From Periconia sp. R9002 (taxonomy: Eukaryota; Ascomycota; Dothideomycetes; Pleosporales; Periconiaceae), in NCBI GenBank assembly GCA_023627715.1, contig JAMAHW010000002.1, forward strand, positions 620,001 to 684,000: a DNA stretch of 64,000 bases, given 5' to 3'. This document shows, in pieces, positions 54,001 to 64,000 of this stretch (positions are counted from its first letter, which is position 1; every line of letters starts with the position of its first letter). Both the position numbers and the translations under genes were made by a program. The notes under the pieces are model-generated. The model saw only the letters and a program-made list of their open reading frames with translations, made no database searches and was not told the DNA's origin.

Positions 54001-57000
54001 ATAGGGGGGTGGTGACGCATGCTAGAAGAACCATGGCAATGATTGCAGCGTAGATGAAGGCTGAGAATGAATACCATAGAGGCACAGACGGCGCAAGGCC
54101 GTCCATACGTTCGTTTCCACGTCCAGGGCCCACCAGTCTTTGGCAAAATCTTCTAATGTGGTTTCTGGGCTTGAATATGAAAAGGGAGACGTTGTAGTTT
54201 GGGTTTGCACGAAGGTACTCCCTTTGGGCTTTCTTTCGCCGCTCTGTCGCCGAGACAACTTCTTTGGCCATTCGTCGGGGATCGAGTTCCTCGTAAGCTC
54301 GACCGAAATCGAGAGGCGCATAGAACGGATTTGGTTGGCGGTTAGTGAATTTGTGCACAATGCGCTGCCACCAAGTGGACATGAAGCCGGACCCAACAAC
54401 AGTGACTGCCGGCCGGATTCCAGGCTGCGGTTCCGCTTCGCGCCCATGTGGTGACTCGTCGTCTTCGTCAAGAAAATCTCGAACCACGGCATCTTTGAGA
54501 AGCATCTCAGCAGCCGCAGTGCCATAATCCAAGGGGTCCCTGCGGTTGGCATGTCCGAGTTTGAAGATGGATGACAATGACAGGTTTCTGCGCTTGTTAG
54601 TATGCATAACACATCATCCTTTGGCGACGACATACCCATAGGAGGCATCAATCCCCTGCTCTTTCTTCTGGAGGAACGCTTTGACCTGCTGCAGTCGCTT
54701 TTCATCTTCAGACACATCAAAATTCTCTTGAATGACAGCAATAAACATATTCAGCACAATGACTGTAGACATGTTAGCAGTAAGAAGACGATCCGTAGTG
54801 AGCGTACTAACAATTCGCAACAATAAACCACAATATGACGAATGAAGCACCAATCCAGGAAGACCCGTGTCTAACGGAGTGACTTGTAATGTTGTACATG
54901 ATGCTGGTCCAATTTTCGCTAGAAAGGATCTGGTACATTCCGAGGAAAGAGTTCCAAATGGAAAAGAAGGAAACCTCTAGAGTCTCCCCATCGTCAACCA
55001 GGGGTAACTCGCCGCGGAAAAGCTGAGATGCAAAGATAGAAGCGAGAAAGGTGAGCAAGAACACGAAGAGGATAAGGTTGAGCAAACCGCTGACATTGCC
55101 GAGGACAACCATCTGTGACGATCTTAGTATGCTGCGCTGAACCTTCAAAATCATAGAGACTTACAATGAGGTCTCTCGTCATGGGTACTGCCAAAACCAC
55201 ACGATAAATTCGCATTATTTGGAAAACAGTTAGCCAGTCATATGCACGGCCTCCGTGTGACCTTTTAATAGCTGGTATTTGTATGACAGTTGTGATAATG
55301 GCGATCCCCAAATCAGTGACATTTTTCTTGCTGTGGAAGAAATGCCTCCAATCGACTGCAAATCGAATGAAAATTTCAGCAAGTAAAATGAGAGTGACGC
55401 CAATCTCAGTTTGGTCGATTAGATGCGCTCGATATGCGCTCATATCAGCGCTCTTGAGGGCCTGCACTATCAGTCCGAAAGTAATTATCAAAACCCATAC
55501 CCAGGCCGTTCTATCGTAGAGCTTCTTCATTGAGCTCACACGTTGTTTTGGTTGATCTTCCGATTCTACCTCTTCGATCTCCTCGCCAGTGAATGCGCTG
55601 GTTTTACTTTCTTCGCGAATGATCTGGAACGATGAAGTGATGACAGCTATCAGCAAAGAGATGAGCCAAAGATTCAGGATCAGGATGGCTGCAGCGAAGA
55701 AAAGGGCGCCGATCAGGTAATCGCTGTCCGCAATCGTGTAGAGAATATCTGTATAGGTGTTTCCAGAAATGATGACAAATATGAGTTGCAAGGACTGTAA
55801 GATGTTGTCAAAACTTTGAGTGCCATTGAAGGGATTCTCAAGCTCCAGACATCTTGAATTCTGTGGACAAAGGAATCCTTTGGACTTTCCCACGGGCGGG
55901 CTGAAGTTGATGAAGGGAGGCTCGGTTTCCGAAGTTCGCATAAAGCCCACGCTCCCTGATGTACCATTCAGGTGGCCACCACAAAATTGATCTTGGTTCA
56001 CGTATTGGTCGAGCGGGTTAGCGGGGTTGAACCACACACATCGCCTCCTATAGCTTGACTTGAAACTTTGAACGCCCACAATGCCAAATAGGAGCCAAAA
56101 GAAGCAGATGAGAAAAGCGACATTCAGCAGGAGAGGTGCAGCCTTTTTCAGACTCCGAAGAATGACAGCCGTACCACTTGTCATATTGAGGAGGCGAATA
56201 ATGCGAAGACAACTGAGCATCTTGAAAATCAGGATGTGCTTTTGATTCTGGATTCCCGTGATCCCAAGCACAAAGGCAATCCAGAAAGAAACAACGGCAA
56301 CAAAATCGGTACGGTTGAAAGAGTGCCTCAGATAGGCTCGATGGGCGAGACGGAATCGTTGTTGAGAGCGGGCATCTCCGGAACCAGGTGTTGGGTTCAA
56401 GTGGGCAGGACCCATAGTAAAAGTACGAAGGACGGAAGGCATCTGCGGTTCGACAGGCGTTTCGGTACGCCTTACAGATGTTTGTCGTTGAGGGTGGAAA
56501 AGTTTCTGGGCATTAGCGATGACGGCCCGTCTGAAACCCTCTTGTTGTCGATTGATGCTGCTATATTCAATGGGATTTACAATGAAGCCCGAAACGATGA
56601 CTCGGATAATCATCTCAACTGTGTAGATGATGAACAGCGCAAGCAGTGCATAATCGATGCCCGTGCCCCACTTCTTATTCCTTTCCTTCTCCGGTAAGTC
56701 GTGGATGTCTTGTCTCGCATCGACGGCCAGCAGTACGGTCTGGATAACGATTAAGAATAAAAGTATCGGCTCGACAAAGGGATGCACGAGTACGTCGCAA
56801 AGCCACAATCTAATCTTGCTATCTGGGGGGAAGATGCCCAAAGTTTTGCCGCGGAGAGGATTTGGAGGCTGTGAGCGCTGGGATTTTGATAGAGCAATCG
56901 GAACTGGGGAAGGAGGTTTCTCGATTGGAGAAGCGGGGACCGGGGTAGAGTGGCCATCCGGGATATATTCTGGCATTGCGGGAAACGAAGGGGGACCTTG

Positions 57001-57876
57001 AAGACGAGCATGATGCAGCGAAGATTTCCGGCGCATGGTTCGTTCAGCGATTTCAGGTTCATTGCTGATGTTGACGACTCGTTGGGACATGTTCCGCATA
57101 ATCGTGCCTGCCCGATGTAGCGGAGAGTCGCTGCCAGCCGGCGAAAGCGAGCGCTTCCGGCCTCCGGGAGTGCGCAGGCTCGCCGTTGCGGTTTCCGCGT
57201 CACTCAAATCATCATTCCGTCGTTGTGCCGGCGACGAGCCGTCCGGGGTCAAGAAGCGCCCACTGGCAGAACCAGTACGGTCATGACCCGGATATGAGGG
57301 CGCTCCAGATATCGGCTGCAGATTCCTCTCGTCCGTCAAGCGAGCGGTATCCTCGTATCCAACCGGGGAGAAGAAAGAATTGTCCTCGGAAGGGCCTCGA
57401 GTTGTGTAGGGGTTCGGTTCGTGCTGGGAATACGGAGGAATCGATGCGGACGGCGGACCCAACGGCGGCGAAGTATCTCCCTGAAACGACAAGCCGGAAA
57501 ATCCAATTGCAGCCTGAAATGCGCCAATGTCGACAGGAGAAAAGTCTCCATCGTCTGGAGCTGCGTGCCCTCGGCGGGATTGTGCTGACGATGTGGTGTC
57601 GAGACGGGGACGGGGCCCGTTCCGCGTGGGGCTTGGGGACGCTTCAGCGATGGGCGCATACTCTGGATTCCAATGCTGGGCGGTGGACAAGTGAGGATTC
57701 CTCAGCAAGTCGCGTCCTCGGTCGCTGAGGGTCCTGCGATGCTGCTGTGATTGCGCGGCCCCTCCTTGGGTGTATTCATGATCTTGGTAGTCGGGCGGTC
57801 GGTGTAGGTCTCGCAGCGGTATTGACTGGTTGGAAGGGTCTGTCCTCGTGTTGTTGTGATGATCCGGGGCGGACAT
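51083..57876 (-). CDS. CCH1: Voltage-gated calcium channel pore subunit Cch1
   Basis: Exons (complement) 55165-57876, 54812-55112, 54636-54762, 53651-54587, 52159-53595, 51781-52109 and 51083-51728 give 2162 aa; six introns of 48-55 nt. After a long disordered N-terminus (about 360 aa) come four repeats of six transmembrane segments. Pore segments are visible: repeat I ISGNTYTDILYTI (Asn at the filter), repeat II SSENWTSIMYNIT, repeat III SQEGWTDCLAK and repeat IV TGEGWNELMEDF, so the filter reads N/E/E/E. Post-IS6 helix segments follow each pore. An EF-hand-like AEFDPNGTGYISKDVFPRLL lies after repeat IV, then a Ser/Pro-rich tail. Cch1 forms the high-affinity calcium uptake system with Mid1 in the plasma membrane. 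Length and filter match fungal Cch1. Confidence 0.95.
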
Positions 57877-59213
57877 TGGAGCGGGTGGTGTGGAAATGTG
57901 GTGGGCAATCTACATTTGTCTTTTCAGCTCATCCAGAGCTACGAGTCGGAGATGCAATGTGTCGGGGAAGCGTAAGGGAGGGTTTCAGGCGAAAACAGGT
58001 TGGATTAGGAATGGGAAAGGCAGCGAGCGTCGGGCGCGGGGATTAGAAGGTGAATAGGTCTATAACGGTAGAGGAGATGGGCTTCTGAGAGGAGTGGAGA
58101 AAGGGAAACGTGAGTACAAAGTGAGGGTATGTCAGAAGTTCAAGGTACGGATTATGTGCGGTTGAGGTTCCGAGGGCGCGTTCCCCTAGGGCTGGGTTTC
58201 GAAGATGCACAGGCACAAGAAGCAGCAGGGGGCGCGGGGGCGGCGCGGCCAGTCGGCAACGGTTGCACAAAACGGGGGTTTTTAGGTATGTAGACACTGA
58301 TGAATTGTCGTTTAATAAAGCTGTTGCTGATGCGTAGTTAATTTCTCCATCGTCATCTTACGCGTGTATCATGTTCATGTTCATGTTTTATTGGCATGTG
58401 CGCACATGTTCTCCATCTTGTGGCATTGATGTGTGTTAAAATAGAATGCGCCACAGCTACTTTCTCTCCAGACCCTCGCACGGTAGAGGCTCAGCCTCCC
58501 GAGCTACTCTACATATGTATGAACCTGGAAGCTTTGCCAATGCTGATCAATCACGCAAACCAGATTCAGATCAGTACACGCACAATTACTAGTCCATCTG
58601 GAATAGATGCATAAATAGGGGGAGAGAGGAATTAGCATACAGGAACCATCTGATGGGTTGCGAGTCAGGAGTGAAGTGAGATAAATCGCCATCTGATTCA
58701 TTTCATCAATGATTCCCAAGTGTTTGGACATGTAGGTCCTTAGTACTTATATATGTACTACTTGTATGTAAATGAATGAATTGTCATTCGTGATTTTCCA
58801 TGTGGATTATCAGATACCCTTCTCATCAGCAGCAGCAACAGCTTCATCTGTCTGGTACTACATGAAACCGCTACACAGGCAACGTTAATACAAAACAAAA
58901 CACTGTTCAGGACATGATCATGGATGAAATACCGATTATGTAAATGGGCATCAGGGCTAACATACTAGACTAGCTGCATCCGACTAGCGTGCCGTATCGA
59001 ATTCGGAGAGCGCGACCTGAGGTCACCTTCACGGATTATCACCAACGGCCCTGACGCTGCCTTCACTCGCATCTACCACGATCCACAACTTCTAACATTT
59101 CTACTATTCACGCGCCGCCGTCTCTCTTCGGTCATTCCCTTATAATCGCCCTCCCTGAGCATAATCTGTACCGTCCCTGACGCGTTTGTCGCTTGACGGC
59201 ACGCATCGCCAGG
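57877..59213. other. Divergent intergenic interval CCH1 / DDT-PHD gene
   Basis: 1.3 kb between two divergent ATGs, so promoters for both. No gene is recognised; short ORFs at 57747-58046 and 58396-58614 have no family signal. Confidence 0.45.
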
Positions 59214-62004
59214 ATGGCAACTCGAAAGCGTGGAAGGGCAGAAATGGAGGCCGACACTCCCCCCGAAGAACCTAGCACCCTTCAGAAGCTGCGCAATATG
59301 TGGCAGTTTGCGAATCTCGCACAATACCTCAACCTATTCAAAGGTCCACTCAAACTCGGCAACGATGTGAGCATTGAAGTACGTGCTCACGCGGATGCGC
59401 CAAGAAGCGCATCAATACCACCACAGCCAGTGGACTGACGGGAACGCAGGATCTGGAGACGGAATGCCTTCAACCACAGCCGTCCGAGAAATTGGCCGAA
59501 ATCGGTCTTGCTCTGCTCAAACACATCTCCTCACACAAGGGCTTAACGTCCGTCTTCCATCCCCCGTCATTATTTTGAAATACCACTGACACGGCCAGGA
59601 TTGAAATATTCGACGAGTATGCTCGCCGCCAATACGTCGCTAAAGCTCCTCTACGCAATCCTTTCGGCACAGACGAAGATCCCATCAAGTTCAACAGCTT
59701 TGACATCTTCACCAGAATCCGTGTATTGCAGCAGCTTTCCATCTGGACGTTGAACAATCCAAACACAATAAGGGAAAGGATGAATGCCACGGAAGTGGAG
59801 ATGACCGACTGGGTAAGTAGTACGCCAGGGCATCGGCTGTGGAGCCCCATTAGCTAACCGTATCAAAGCGCTTCACACCGTTCGGGTGGGATGCGCAGGA
59901 GCGTGAACTGTATGTGTTGGACGATTTCCGCATGTATCGCCGAACGGAACCTCACGTTCCTAAACCCAAACCGAAGCCGAAATCCCGCAAATCGAAAGCG
60001 AAGAGGAGAAAGGTAGCAACCCCCGAGCCAGAGGAACCTACGGAAATAGAGGATGAAGTGAAGGAAGAGGACGATGGGTTTGGCGGCGCGAAGTGGGAAT
60101 GTATCTGCATCACGTTCCAAGACTATCAGGATTATATGGCCAACATCAGACGGAGTAAAGACGAGAACGAGAGGAACCTGTACGCTCGTCTGGAGGAGGA
60201 AATACTACCAGAACTTTCCAAAGCCGCCGAGAAACAAGCAAGAAAGGAAGCACAAAGGCTGAAAGAACTGGAAACTCTCCAAAAACTTGCGACGGCGAAA
60301 CGCTCGTCGAGAATTTCAGCAAGGCAGGAGAAGCTGAAAGAGGCTGAGCAGGCTGAGGAAGCCGAGCGAAGGCGAAAAGCCGAATTGGCCATGGCAAAGG
60401 CTGAACAGGAGAAGCAAAAACAGATAGAGGAGGTCAGTATTACCACCAAGGAGTGTGGGACATGCCTAACCCTTTCCAGGCTCAAGAATCGCGTAGACAA
60501 ACGCGTGAACAGCGCATTCGTGAACGGGAAGCTGCCAAAATCTTGGAAGAGGAAAACTTGCGCAAACTCCAGGAGGAGGAGGAAAAGCTTGCTTCAGGGG
60601 AAGCTCGACGATCAGAACGATATCTTCGAGAGCAAATGAGGAAGGCGCAAAAGCAGCTAAAGAAACTCAAAGAAAAAACCGAGTGGACTTTTGACTGCGA
60701 GAAGTGCGGCCTGAGTGGAGCAAACTTGGTGAGTAGTCAATACGCGAATAGCAGGGGCCTTTCACTAATCCTGTTTGTCCCTCAAGAATGATGGCTCGCA
60801 CCAAATCCAATGCGAGCGATGCGAAGTCTGGCAACATAGCAAGTGTCACAACATCACTCCCCAGGAAGCTGACAAAGATGAATACGTATTCTTATGCACA
60901 TCCTGCAAACGCAAGAAACAAGGTGAGATGGAGCCGAAGTTGCCCCCCTTAAAACTTCGGCTCACCTCCACCTCTCCAGGGTCCCAACACACCTTACAAC
61001 CGAACGGAGATTCAACCACCGCATCAGGACGACCATTGGAAGCCGTACTCATTCCGACTCAACGACCCTCCACTACACAATCGCCCCCTCGACCTGTCTC
61101 AACCGCATCCGCTCTGATGAGTGGACCAAGCCTTTCGCCGCGAGGTCAAGCCCTCGGTCCACCGGGTATGTTGAACTCCAGGTACAGAGTCGTTTGTTGT
61201 CGAGACACCACGTGGTGTGGCGTATTGAGACATTGACAATGTACTGTAACTACCCTAGTTGCATTTAACTAACTTTGTACCCGCGATATAGGTATCCAGC
61301 GTTCAGAAGCAGCATACGGTTCACCCATGAGTTACGCCAACGGTGGCAGTTCACCCATCCGACCTTCTCATTCTCGCCCCAACAGCGGAGTACATATGGG
61401 AAATGGGTATCCTACTTCTTCACCTCCTCGGTATCAGCCCTCAAGTCCGTTCACCAACAACGCCTCTTCCGCGCGGAATGGTACCTCATTCCAGAATTCG
61501 TTCAATGCCTCCCTCACAAACAGCTTCAACCGACCGGCTTCGGCGTCTGGATCAGTTGGACCATTCCCTTCCCCTATCAAACAGTCACCGGCGCCTTCCC
61601 CACGCCCTTCGAATGGAGTGCCCAATGCATACAACTTCAGCAACAGCCCGCATTCGTCATTCCCACCAAACCCGGTTCAAGCATCTGTGCCTTCCCCCAC
61701 CAAGCACAGTTCCCCGCCACCGCATATGCAAGCCATGTCCTCACCAGCGCCAGCTCCAATCCAATTCTCGCCGACACCAAGTCAAATGCCAGCACAAGTC
61801 TTGCCGGATCCAATCCCAGCTCCATCGAAGCACGACGCTGCCCGCCCGGTTTCAAGCCACGAAGTCTCCGAGAAAATGATCTTGCCGCCGGTCAAATCTC
61901 TTCCACCGAGCACTCCGTTTCAGGATCTGAGTCCGCCGATGAAGAAGACATCGCCAACTCCTGAGAAGCCGCAATTTCTGCCGATAGTCAAGGACAACTC
62001 GTAA
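59214..62004 (+). CDS. DDT-type / PHD-finger chromatin protein
   Basis: Exons 59214-59378, 59450-59547, 59599-59812, 59869-60432, 60480-60728, 60787-61165 and 61292-62004 give 793 aa. The N-terminus resembles a DDT domain (LRNMWQFANLAQYLNLF...LGNDVSIEDLETECL...LLKHISSHKGL), as in CECR2/RSF1-type remodeller subunits. WTLNNPNTIRERMNATEVEM and FTPFGWDAQERELYVLDDFR fit a WHIM-like segment. A long E/K/R coiled coil (about 240-440) follows, then a PHD finger: CEKCGLSG, IQCERCEVWQHSKC and VFLCTSCKR, ligands spread across intron 5. The C-terminal 250 residues are Ser/Pro-rich and disordered. By analogy it is a histone-reading subunit of an ISWI-like or deacetylase complex; which complex is unknown. 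An alternative 3' end exists: a donor GTAAGT at 62001 could splice to 62047. Confidence 0.85.
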
Positions 62005-62685
62005 GTAAGGATTACCTTGCTGATGAGATCACCCGATGGGTTGCAGGCAAATACATCACCTTTTTCTTCCAATATATGTCGTACTGACCCCACGTACGAT
62101 ATGACGACGCTCATAGATGTGCAAAGGCATGATTTCGAATTTTTTCTTTTTGAAATCTCTTGGTATGGGTTTGGCCGTTTTTATTTGCATGGTATCATTG
62201 GGGCGCAGCGGGCGTTTTGCATATCAAAAAGCTACATCCGGAAAGCATATTGCATATCCAAAAATGTATATTCCGGAAAGCCTCGTGGGTCTGGCGGGGG
62301 TTTTGTTCACAAAAGGTGCATGTTGGTGTCTTGGGTGTGCTGGATTGATACACGGGATAAACAGGGGCTCCGCTTAGACTTGCATTGTACCTATGTATTA
62401 TCATCTTGCTATACATTTTTGAGTATCCCTTTGGGACGAAATGAGACATGTCAATTGAGCAGTCTTTTGCATTGTGAATTTTTTGAAATTCGTAGGTGGG
62501 AGGATAACGTTTGCGATGCGGATTTACTTTGTATGTACAATTCATGCTACGCGTAATAGGAATATGTATGCAGCGATGCCATTGCTCGAGAATAAGAATG
62601 CTCATAACCAACAAACACCCCAAACCCCCTCCCAATAATCCAAACGCGGGGGGGGGGAAGATCCACAACTCCCCCAAACATCCTC
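62005..62685. other. Convergent intergenic interval
   Basis: This 681-bp stretch lies between the DDT/PHD stop and the GH47 stop, holding both 3' UTRs. An AT-rich tract with a G-run at about 62647. No gene seen. Confidence 0.4.
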
Positions 62686-64000
62686 TTACATAGCAGTAGC
62701 CAACCTCAACGGATGCGCCTCGGTATTCAAGACAAACTCATCCAGCGAAACCAAATCCGTACTCGCAAAGCAGAGGTAAAAATACTTCAACGTCTCTGCG
62801 ATCCAAAAGCTCTCCATATAATCCGTCTTGGCGCCACCATCCCCCTCCACCACATCTTCGACCGCCGCATTCGCGATCTCCGTCTCGGTGACGCTGGCCA
62901 CCGCTTCGAACATGCGCCACGCCGTGTTGCGCCACTCATCGTCGCCCGTGATGCGCCACAGGATGAAGACGGACTCGATGGCTTCGGGGCGCAGGATGTA
63001 GCGCGGGTCCTTTGCGGTCGTGAAGCCCTTGGGCAGGTCGGGGCGGTTCTCGGGGCGTTTGGCGCGCTCGGTTTCCCAGACGGCGTCGGACCAGGGGCAG
63101 CGTTTGTGCGGGTCCGGGCATTTGATCATGTTGTAGCGTTCCGGCATGACGCCGGATGGGAAGGCGTGGTATGCGTATGCGCAGCCCCGCGCGAGTTGGG
63201 CGCCGGCGGTGAGGTAGGTGGTGTTTTGGAGGCTGCGGGCCGAGAGGGCGTAGAGCCCGCCGATGAAGCAGGAGAGGTGTTCGCTTTCTGGGCCGAGGGA
63301 GGGGCCTGAGGGGAGCACGTCGAGGTTGCCTGCGATGAGGATGTCTTCTGGGCCGGGGATCATGGGGTGGAAGAAGAGGTTGTCGAGGGCCGTGTCGAGG
63401 AACGCGCGCGACATTGTTTCGTATTTGCGGGTGCTGGGGTCCGAGGCGCCGAGGAGGAGGTGCGCTTTGGGGAGGTACTCGTAGAGGGAGTCGGCGTTGC
63501 CGCCGATGGTGAATTGGTAGCCGGATGTTACGTCTTGGGCTTGCATGTTGACCATCATGGGCCACATGCCCGGGAGCTTGGTGTCGTTTTGGTGCGCGGC
63601 GAAGACGTCCATGACGTGCGAGACGGCCGCGTAGTACTTGCTGTCGCCGGTGATTTGGCTGAGGCGCGTGAACTCGAGCGTGAGGGTTCCTGGGGAGGCG
63701 GACACGACGCCTGCTTCGACGGCGAGGACGGTGCCTTCTTTGGCGCGCGTGAAGTTGATCATGTCGACGGGCATGTTGTTGTCGGTGTTGAAGGCCGCGT
63801 ATAAGAGATCGCCGACTTCAATGGCTTTCGTCTTGAGCACATCGTGTCCGCTTAGATCGTATGCTGCGAGCAGCCCGCCCAGGTAGCGGATGTTGGTTTC
63901 GAACGTGTTGACGGTGTAGGAGGTACTTTTGCCAAAGTCGAGGGTCGCGGTGGCTTCGACGGCTTCGTAGAATTCGTCGCGCAGGCCCATGATCCACAGC
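62686..64000 (-). CDS. Class I alpha-1,2-mannosidase, glycoside hydrolase family 47 (C-terminal part)
   Basis: Partial: the frame runs off the right edge (at least 438 codons). The window starts at LWIMGLRDEFYEA, a GH47 hallmark, continues through TFETNIRYLGGLLAAYDLSG, VTSGYQFTIGGNADSLYEYL, HLSCFIGGLYALSARS, ILRPEAIESVFILWRITGD and ends FVLNTEAHPLRLATAM. The Thr in the terminal NTEAHP is the calcium-coordinating residue known from the family. Many of the acidic residues that form the catalytic centre are in the missing half or cannot be placed from here. The enzyme trims mannose from N-glycans, either in the ER/Golgi or secreted; the signal peptide lies outside the window. No intron is seen in this part. 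Confidence 0.95.
   Translation of the reverse strand, partial: LWIMGLRDEFYEAVEATATLDFGKSTSYTVNTFETNIRYLGGLLAAYDLSGHDVLKTKAIEVGDLLYAAFNTDNNMPVDMINFTRAKEGTVLAVEAGVVSASPGTLTLEFTRLSQITGDSKYYAAVSHVMDVFAAHQNDTKLPGMWPMMVNMQAQDVTSGYQFTIGGNADSLYEYLPKAHLLLGASDPSTRKYETMSRAFLDTALDNLFFHPMIPGPEDILIAGNLDVLPSGPSLGPESEHLSCFIGGLYALSARSLQNTTYLTAGAQLARGCAYAYHAFPSGVMPERYNMIKCPDPHKRCPWSDAVWETERAKRPENRPDLPKGFTTAKDPRYILRPEAIESVFILWRITGDDEWRNTAWRMFEAVASVTETEIANAAVEDVVEGDGGAKTDYMESFWIAETLKYFYLCFASTDLVSLDEFVLNTEAHPLRLATAM

Noticed and set aside
62713..63309. Plus-strand ORF of 198 codons opposite GH47
   Set aside because: Antisense shadow of a GC-rich coding region; composition follows the complement of the mannosidase.
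1..64000. tRNA, rRNA or CRISPR features
   Set aside because: No convincing tRNA T-loop or rRNA block and no regularly spaced repeats with unique spacers were seen; a CRISPR array is not expected in a fungal nucleus.

Overview
The window is eukaryotic nuclear DNA from a filamentous ascomycete (Pezizomycotina), probably a dothideomycete. Genes are split by short introns (about 45-100 nt, GT-AG with CTAAC/CTGAC-like branch sites). Markers include a Cch1-type calcium channel, Trs65, a fungal bestrophin-like protein, NACHT NLR-like proteins and a GH47 mannosidase. The class-level assignment is inference. I built exon models by hand and checked that the exon phases sum to one open frame; none has RNA or database support here.

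Left part (1-14.3 kb), conserved housekeeping genes: IML2 (-, cut by the window edge), SEM1/DSS1 (+), phosphoglycerate kinase (-), an Mpv17/PMP22 family membrane protein (-), TRAPPII subunit TRS65 (-), splicing factor PRP40 (+), and a small cysteine-rich, GPI-anchor-like protein (-).

Accessory island (about 14.4-29.4 kb): gene-poor and repeat-rich. It holds two short TA-flanked inverted-repeat elements (MITE-like), a family of decayed direct repeats, and a dispersed 17-bp motif. At its centre is a divergent pair sharing a 353-bp promoter interval. One gene encodes a NACHT NTPase whose C-terminus carries five C2H2-like zinc fingers in place of the usual ankyrin, WD40 or TPR repeats. The other encodes a RAD5/HLTF-like SNF2 ATPase with an embedded RING finger. 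This pair is the best candidate for an undescribed system.

Middle (29.4-46.4 kb): a GFA-fold enzyme (-), a nine-exon repeat-rich secreted protein with phase-symmetric exons (-), a SUZ-domain protein (-), a small conserved-looking protein of unknown function (+), DNA polymerase epsilon subunit DPB4 (-, with two MluI-box-like sites upstream), an arrestin-like protein (+), a bestrophin-like channel gene with an apparent frameshift (+), and a second NACHT protein with a fungal STAND N-terminal region and ankyrin-like units (-).

Right part (46.4-64 kb): a short Ser-rich ORF (-), about 3 kb without a recognisable gene, the large CCH1 channel gene (-), a DDT/PHD-finger chromatin protein (+), and the C-terminal part of a GH47 alpha-1,2-mannosidase (-, cut by the right edge).
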